Assembly (NCBI RefSeq): GCF_022288725.1
Contig: NZ_JAKNTA010000020.1
Span: 47,477-111,476, forward strand
Length of the DNA stretch: 64,000 bases
Origin: Kitasatospora sp. A2-31
GTDB taxonomy: Bacteria; Actinomycetota; Actinomycetes; Streptomycetales; Streptomycetaceae
Direction: 5' to 3'
Made by a program: the position numbers and the translations under genes. The notes below the pieces were generated by a model that had not been told where the DNA came from, searched no databases, and was given only the letters and a program-made list of their open reading frames with translations. Below, in pieces: positions 60,498-64,000 of the stretch. Position 1 is the first letter of the stretch. Each line of letters starts with the position of its first letter.

Positions 60498-60530
60498 CTG
60501 TATGCATAGACCTGAGCCCGATACATACAG
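60498..60530. promoter_or_regulatory. Operator between GntR gene and small-gene operon
   Basis: Inverted repeat ctgtatg (60498-60504) and catacag (60524-60530), with an inner palindrome tatgcata (60501-60508). It lies between the divergent starts 60441 and 60539, a typical GntR site. Confidence 0.7.
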
Positions 60531-60538
60531 GGGGATCG

Positions 60539-60775
60539 GTGCAGATCGGCATGCGTGCGAGGACGGTCCGGGCCGCCCTGGCCCAGGCGGCGGGCGCCCC
60601 GGTGTGCGTCACCCACCCCCGCCCCGGGATCGTCCGGCTCATCGTGCCGGTCGGCCCCGGCGCCATAGAGCGCTGGGCCGACGTGCTCGACATCGTGACG
60701 CCGTGCCACGCCTGGGGATCGCTCAACGCCACCGGCACGGTGGCGCTGTGGGCGGAACTGGAGGAGCCGCAATGA
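60539..60775 (+). CDS. Small protein under GntR control, 78 aa
   Basis: The protein has a helical start (MRARTVRAALAQAAGAPV) and a beta part (IVRLIVPVGPGAIERWADVLDIVTPCHAWGSL). GTG start with AGGGGGATCG upstream. It is the first gene of a four-gene run with overlapping starts. Function unknown. Confidence 0.68.
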   Translation: MQIGMRARTVRAALAQAAGAPVCVTHPRPGIVRLIVPVGPGAIERWADVLDIVTPCHAWGSLNATGTVALWAELEEPQ

Positions 60776-60987
60776 CCGTTGCCCAGCGGCCGGAGACGCC
60801 GCCCTACATCCTCATCACGCTGGACACGTCGCGCGCTGGCCGCTACGTCAGCGCCGAGTGCCAGTTGGACGCTCACCATGGGTGTCCGGGCGGGCTGTGG
60901 GACGAGGCCGGCGCCCGCGTGCTCGTCTGCCTCTGCGGACACCCCGGGTGCTCGTGCGCCCGCAATCTGCCAGGGGCGGACCAGTGA
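60772..60987 (+). CDS. Small Cys-rich protein, 71 aa
   Basis: Helical and Cys/His-rich (AECQLDAHHGCPGG, RVLVCLCGHPGCSC), a probable zinc knuckle. ATGA overlap with both neighbours. It resembles small zinc proteins carried with KorSA-type regulators. Function unknown. Confidence 0.65.
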   Translation: MTVAQRPETPPYILITLDTSRAGRYVSAECQLDAHHGCPGGLWDEAGARVLVCLCGHPGCSCARNLPGADQ

Positions 60988-61439
60988 GCGTTCCCGATGG
61001 GGAGCCCGCCGAGGCAGACGACAGGCCGATCGAGCTGGGCATGTGCGAGTACTGCACTGCGTGGGTCCGCGGCCGATGGGTTCGGGACCAGACGCCCCAC
61101 ACGGCGATCGTCGAGCACTGCGACCCGGACCCCCGATCAGCCCCTCACCCACCCCTCGGCGTCGATAGCCTCGTTGAACTCAAAAGCGGATGCACGGGGG
61201 CTGCAGAAAGGGAACTCATGAACCACTTGCCGACGGCCGACGACCCGCAATCGGGCGCCGCGGTCGAGACGTTCCGCGGAACGAACGGTGAGCTCGTCCA
61301 CGCGCGCCGCGCGCCGATGGGCCTGATCGTGGTGCAGCTCGATCAGGCCGCGGTTGCGATTCCCGCCGCCGAGGCCGCCCGACTCGGCCGAAGGATCCTC
61401 CGGCTGGCCAACTTGGAGGGGGAGGGAGGTGATCAGTAG
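60984..61439 (+). CDS. Two-part small protein, 151 aa
   Basis: The N-terminal part has a CEYC...HC metal motif (GMCEYCTAWVRG, IVEHCDPD). A junk-like middle follows, and then a C-terminal domain (LIVVQLDQAAVAIPAAEAARLGRRILRLA). An internal ATG at 61218 with GAAAGGGAAC upstream suggests the C-terminal domain may be made on its own. One long frame is what the sequence shows. Confidence 0.55.
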   Translation: MSVPDGEPAEADDRPIELGMCEYCTAWVRGRWVRDQTPHTAIVEHCDPDPRSAPHPPLGVDSLVELKSGCTGAAERELMNHLPTADDPQSGAAVETFRGTNGELVHARRAPMGLIVVQLDQAAVAIPAAEAARLGRRILRLANLEGEGGDQ

Positions 61440-61591
61440 TGGCATGCCCCAGGGGCTGCGGCTGCGCGATGTACGTGAACGGCAGGTACTGGCAGTGTCC
61501 GATGTGCGGGTACCTGGTGCCATACAACGGCTACGTGCCCGCGCCCGAGCAGCTGGATGACGCCAGGGCCGCGAGCCCTCTCCGCTGCTGA
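61439..61591 (+). CDS. Tiny zinc-ribbon protein, 50 aa
   Basis: GTG start overlapping the previous stop, after GGGAGGTGATC. The protein has CPRGCGCAMYVNGRYWQCPMCGYLVP, a clear four-Cys ribbon, then an acidic tail. Function unknown. Confidence 0.68.
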   Translation: MACPRGCGCAMYVNGRYWQCPMCGYLVPYNGYVPAPEQLDDARAASPLRC

Positions 61592-61635
61592 CCAGGCCGA
61601 CCCGGGCCGGCGTACTGCCTCGCGCCGACCCGGGT

Positions 61636-61884
61636 CTACTCATCCCGGAGGAGACGCCAGGTCGGGACGCCGAGCGCGCGGGCGGCTGCGACGAGGTCAT
61701 CCAGGCTGGGCGGCGTGTGGCCGAGCTCCCAGTTGGAGATGGACTGCCGGTCGCGGTTGATCAGCGCGGCGAGCCGCTCCTGACTGACGCCGCGCTGGCG
61801 GCGTAAGAAGCGGATCCGGTCGCCGACCGCGCGACGTTCGTGCAGCTGGTGAGGGTCGGGCTGTCGTTGGGGTGGGGTCGGCAC
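61636..61884 (-). CDS. XRE family HTH protein, 82 aa
   Basis: A short N-terminal tail, then a Cro/cI HTH (VGDRIRFLRRQRGVSQERLAALINRDRQSISNWELGHTPPSLDDLVAAARALGV). GTG start at 61884. Divergent from the small gene at 61937; a cttgatca/cacttgatcg repeat pair lies between them (61905-61940) and could be its operator. Confidence 0.82.
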   Translation of the reverse strand: MPTPPQRQPDPHQLHERRAVGDRIRFLRRQRGVSQERLAALINRDRQSISNWELGHTPPSLDDLVAAARALGVPTWRLLRDE

Positions 61885-61936
61885 CCCTTGACGCTGGCGC
61901 GGCCTTGATCAAAAGTCTGCATACCAAGGTCATCAC

Positions 61937-62257
61937 TTGATCGATTACCTGTTCGATAGGATCGCCCTACCGCAGCCCGGGGGGACAGACCGGGAGCACA
62001 CCCTGTACACCCTCGCCATCCCCGACCTGATCGAGCCCGAGCAGCACGAGCGCCTAGGCGACGCGATCGCCTCCCTCGCCGCGGTACTGCAGGCAGCTCC
62101 GATACGGCCCGACCGCGCGAACGCGTACCTCTGGATGATCGCTGGCGAGGGCGGAGAGCAGCGCGTTCTGGACTACATGGGCGCCGAGTCCGCGTTCGAG
62201 CTCCGCTTCTACGCGGACGGCAGACACTACACTGCGACGATCACACGTCGGCGGTAG
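61937..62257 (+). CDS. Hypothetical protein, 106 aa
   Basis: Starts at TTG 61937 directly downstream of the repeats, with AAGG eleven bases ahead. Helical and strand elements (LYTLAIPDLIEPEQHERLGDAIASLAAVLQ, NAYLWMIAGEGGEQRVLDYM, FELRFYADGRHYTATIT). It overlaps the end of the LuxR-type gene on the other strand. It may be the partner of the XRE protein in a toxin-antitoxin-like pair; this is speculation from position. Confidence 0.6.
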   Translation: MIDYLFDRIALPQPGGTDREHTLYTLAIPDLIEPEQHERLGDAIASLAAVLQAAPIRPDRANAYLWMIAGEGGEQRVLDYMGAESAFELRFYADGRHYTATITRRR

Positions 62258-63227
62258 CTGCCTCGCGACGTGCCCACCAGTACAGGAGCTGTGCCACGGT
62301 GGCGGCGCCTGCGATCCGCCGCAACTCGGCCAGTCGGTTGTTGACAGTTCGTCGTGAGATGTTCAGCTCGGCTGCCGCGTCGTCCTGGTCAAGGCCGCGC
62401 GCGAGGCACCTCAGGATGCCCAGGTGTACCGGCAGTAGCGCGGCCTCCGTCGTCCCATCCCACGGTTCCGCTCGGGCCCAGTCACGTTCGAACCCTGCGG
62501 CGACGGCGGCGACCATCGCGGGATCAGTGACTACAGCCGCCTGCTCCTTACTGATCTCCTCGCCGGTCCAGGGGTCGAGGACCGCCACGAAGGCGACCTG
62601 GCGATCGATGACGATCGCCCGGCCGAAGGCCTTTCCCGTCCTGACCTGTGCGCCCTGCTCGGTCATGGTCTGGGCCCAGCGGGCGGTCGGCGCGTGGGTT
62701 CGGACGCTGGGCAAGTAGATGGTGCGCATCGCGGCCCGGCGGCGGAGGACGCCAAGGTCTCGCTGATAGCTGACGGCCAGCAGGTCCGCGGGCCGCGGGC
62801 CGGTCTGCTGGGCTGTCAGGAGCTCACGCTCACAGGTGTTGATCAGCCCTTCCAGCCGCTCGTTGATGGCCGCTTTGCCGGTCAGGATCTCGACGCCGCC
62901 GCGCTGGTGGCTGCTGCCTCCGGAGTGTGCGGCCTGGTATGCCGCGGCCAGCGCAGAGACCTGGACAGGAAGTATCTGAGCCTCGGCGATCAGGTCGCCG
63001 GCCGCGCGCAGGAGTTCGGTGCGTCGGTCACGCAGTGCCGACAGCGGGTCGAGCGCAACGTAGTTTCCCGGCCGGCCCGTGTCGGGGGCGACGAGGTGGG
63101 TCGCGACGAGCTGATCGAGCTCCGGGCAGGGCGCCGGATCTGTGTGCTTGCCGGACAGGATGCCGAGGTACAGATCGCGCACTGCACGAACAGGAAAGAA
63201 TCGACCTGATGACGCATCAGCCTTCAT
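62241..63227 (-). CDS. LuxR-type regulator with TrmB-like N terminus (peptide partner)
   Basis: The 328-residue protein begins with a winged HTH-like region (VRDLYLGILSGKHTDPAPCPELDQLVATHLVAPD, GNYVALDPLSALRDRRTEL) as in TrmB regulators. A PLD-like central domain follows (TGKAAINERLEGLINTCERELL, AFGRAIVIDRQVAFVAVLDP), and the protein ends in a LuxR HTH (LRCLARGLDQDDAAAELNISRRTVNNRLAELRRIAG). It is transcribed away from a small secreted-peptide gene (63378) with 150 bases between. Proteins of this layout are found in many streptomycetes. The pairing suggests it senses the processed peptide. Confidence 0.78.
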   Translation of the reverse strand: MKADASSGRFFPVRAVRDLYLGILSGKHTDPAPCPELDQLVATHLVAPDTGRPGNYVALDPLSALRDRRTELLRAAGDLIAEAQILPVQVSALAAAYQAAHSGGSSHQRGGVEILTGKAAINERLEGLINTCERELLTAQQTGPRPADLLAVSYQRDLGVLRRRAAMRTIYLPSVRTHAPTARWAQTMTEQGAQVRTGKAFGRAIVIDRQVAFVAVLDPWTGEEISKEQAAVVTDPAMVAAVAAGFERDWARAEPWDGTTEAALLPVHLGILRCLARGLDQDDAAAELNISRRTVNNRLAELRRIAGAATVAQLLYWWARREAATADV

Positions 63228-63377
63228 CCCGATTGCCCCGATTCGCCCTAGATCCCGATTGCCTAATTGTGCAACGTTCGCAGGATATCGCGAGCAGGGT
63301 TGATCCGAATTTGAACGGTCTACATGCTGGATCCCAGAGGGGGAACGGCCCCCTCCGCTCACCGGAAGGGGTGAACG

Positions 63378-63578
63378 ATGCACGCTGTCCGTCGCACGGC
63401 AGGGATCCTCACCGCCGGCCTCGCCCTCGCGGGCGCCGCAATCGCCATCACCGCGACTCCGCCCTCGGGGCCCGTCGTTCCGGCCGCCGACTCTGTCTGG
63501 GGTGCCGTCCCGGTCGAGCCTGCGCCCCACCCGACCCCGGCACCGACCGCGACCCTCGCGGACTCGGTCTGGGGCTAG
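63378..63578 (+). CDS. Secreted peptide precursor with repeated DSVWG motif
   Basis: The 66-residue protein starts with an Arg-containing signal peptide (HAVRRTAGILTAGLALAGAAIAITATP). The rest, about 37 residues, carries AADSVWG at its start and LADSVWG as the exact C terminus, joined by a Pro/Thr/Ala spacer (VPVEPAPHPTPAPTATL). There are no Cys and no other features. GAAGGGGTG lies upstream of the ATG. Size, export signal and repeated motif suit a peptide pheromone or signal precursor, perhaps read by the divergent LuxR-type protein. Confidence 0.8.
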   Translation: MHAVRRTAGILTAGLALAGAAIAITATPPSGPVVPAADSVWGAVPVEPAPHPTPAPTATLADSVWG

Positions 63579-63710
63579 CGGCTCGCGCCGCTCCACGTGC
63601 TCCCGCCCCGCAGTGCCCGCTTGCATCGGGCGCTGAGGGGCGGGAATTCAAGGGGCTGCGGTAGGAACCCTCATTGCTGGGAGGCATCCGGATCCTACCC
63701 GCCCCTCGAC

Positions 63711-63749
63711 GCCGCCCCGTACCCCCCAAGTGGAGGGGTGCGGGGCGGC
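63711..63749. terminator. Hairpin downstream of the peptide gene
   Basis: gccgcccc (63711-63718) pairs with ggggcggc (63742-63749), extended by further G-C pairs (taccccc with ggggtg). It probably terminates the peptide transcript before the attachment site. Confidence 0.65.
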
Positions 63750-63764
63750 TCGTGCGCCCAGAGG

Positions 63765-63822
63765 CAGGGAGAACCCAGGGAGTCCTCAGGGAGGAGCCGT
63801 GCCGCAGGGAGTGTGCAGGGAG
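63765..63822. repeat. Integrase arm-type repeats near attR
   Basis: Five exact copies of cagggag start at 63765, 63776, 63787, 63805 and 63816 (steps of 11, 11, 18 and 11), followed by two catgggga copies at 63849-63867. They lie 100-160 bases inside the attachment core, where tyrosine integrases bind arm sites, and do not code for anything convincing. Confidence 0.65.
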
Positions 63823-63881
63823 GCTTTGTCCGGGGAGCCTCGGGGATTCATGGGGAAACATGGGGAGCCCGTTCGCCCTGT

Positions 63882-64000
63882 TCAGTGCCCCGACGACGCC
63901 TCTCCAACGGTTCCGTTGCTGACCTCGGGCTCCTCGACGAAGTCCACCTTCTTGAACTGGCGGTTCATGTCCCCCTTTACCGCCGCCCCCGCCCCCACCA
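63882..64000 (-). CDS. C-terminal end of a second integrase-like gene (partial)
   Basis: The visible 39 codons read VGAGAAVKGDMNRQFKKV, then DFVEEPE and a tail VSNGTVGEASSGH before the stop. The first part matches the phage integrase C terminus (VGAGAAVKADMNRQFKKV) with one change. The rest lies beyond the right edge. The tail after the core comes from phage DNA, so integration has replaced the original end of this resident gene. Confidence 0.75.
   Translation of the reverse strand, partial: VGAGAAVKGDMNRQFKKVDFVEEPEVSNGTVGEASSGH
63923..63972. repeat. attR core (50-bp direct repeat)
   Basis: Exact copy of 22540-22589. Unlike a simple duplication, homology to the integrase gene continues past it to 64000 with a few substitutions, so the chromosomal side is itself an integrase gene 3' region. 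Confidence 0.88.

Larger units (their letters stand above)
22540..63972. mobile_element. Complete siphovirus-type prophage, about 41.4 kb
   Basis: The element is bounded by an exact 50-bp direct repeat (22540-22589 and 63923-63972). It contains, in standard order, integration/immunity genes, replication genes, terminase, portal, capsid, connectors, tail tube, frameshifted tail chaperone, tape measure, tail tip, endolysin and holin genes. No essential long-tailed-phage function looks missing and no structural gene is obviously broken, so it may be inducible. Codon and base composition is slightly less GC-rich than the flanking chromosome. The presence of a complete head-tail module excludes an AICE, although a few plasmid-like membrane genes are carried. 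Confidence 0.93.

Noticed and set aside
63674..63922. 82-codon frame between peptide gene and attR
   Set aside because: It consists of hairpin and repeat DNA, with no ribosome site and no protein-like pattern.
22540..63972. Element as an AICE or integrative plasmid
   Set aside because: Plasmid-like membrane genes and a KorSA-like regulator are present, but there is no FtsK-type TraB translocase, and a complete head, tail and lysis gene set is present.

Overview
The window looks like streptomycete DNA (Streptomyces or Kitasatospora). It is very GC-rich, uses many GTG starts and GGAGG-type ribosome sites, and has Streptomyces-style chromosomal genes, including a secreted chitinase with a DasR-type operator, a GTP-dependent PEP carboxykinase, a cold-shock protein, large DHA2 transporters and a TetR regulator. 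Genus is inferred from gene content only. 

Layout. (1) 1-22.5 kb is chromosome: PhoH-family ATPase (cut by the left edge), isoprenyl transferase, chitinase, prepilin-peptidase-like protein, lipoprotein, aminotransferase, PEPCK, hemolysin III/PAQR protein, MFS pump plus TetR regulator, a secreted papain-like protease with a co-transcribed secreted partner, an HTH regulator, a thioredoxin-domain (YyaL-type) gene broken by a 20-bp insertion, CspA, a small CarD/Tudor-like protein, a MerR-like regulator and two small proteins. (2) 22,540-63,972 is a complete siphovirus-type prophage of about 41.4 kb, bounded by an exact 50-bp direct repeat. That repeat lies inside the 3' end of the phage tyrosine-integrase gene. 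At the right edge the homology continues into the 3' end of a second integrase-like gene, so the phage sits in, or next to, another integrase gene and swaps C-terminal tails with it. 

Prophage organisation. The left end holds integrase, an ImmA-like metallopeptidase and an XRE repressor on the minus strand, facing a small XRE gene and an excisionase-like gene. The early plus-strand operon encodes a Cas4/RecB-like nuclease, an SSB-like protein, a prim-pol/D5 helicase, a strongly repeated region that looks like the replication origin, a Hjc-like resolvase, a WhiB-like protein and many small zinc-binding, coiled-coil or membrane proteins. A group of Spd/plasmid-like membrane proteins follows. 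The late operon runs HNH, terminase small and large subunits, portal, MuF-like protein, scaffold, major capsid, connectors, tail tube, tail chaperone with a programmed -1 frameshift, tape measure, tail tip, amidase endolysin and holin. The right end is accessory: a GntR/UTRA repressor facing an operon of small proteins, another XRE gene, and a LuxR-type regulator divergent from a tiny secreted peptide that carries the motif DSVWG twice. Arm-type repeats lie next to attR. 

How it fits together. Early and late genes are packed with 1- to 4-base start/stop overlaps (ATGA, GTGA, TTGA), so translation is strongly coupled. The XRE/ImmA pair probably controls lysogeny. The GntR and LuxR/peptide modules look like extra control or cargo. 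The LuxR/DSVWG-peptide pair and the origin-like iteron field are the most interesting parts. The organism name, database matches and functional activities were not checked; all calls rest on reading the sequence.
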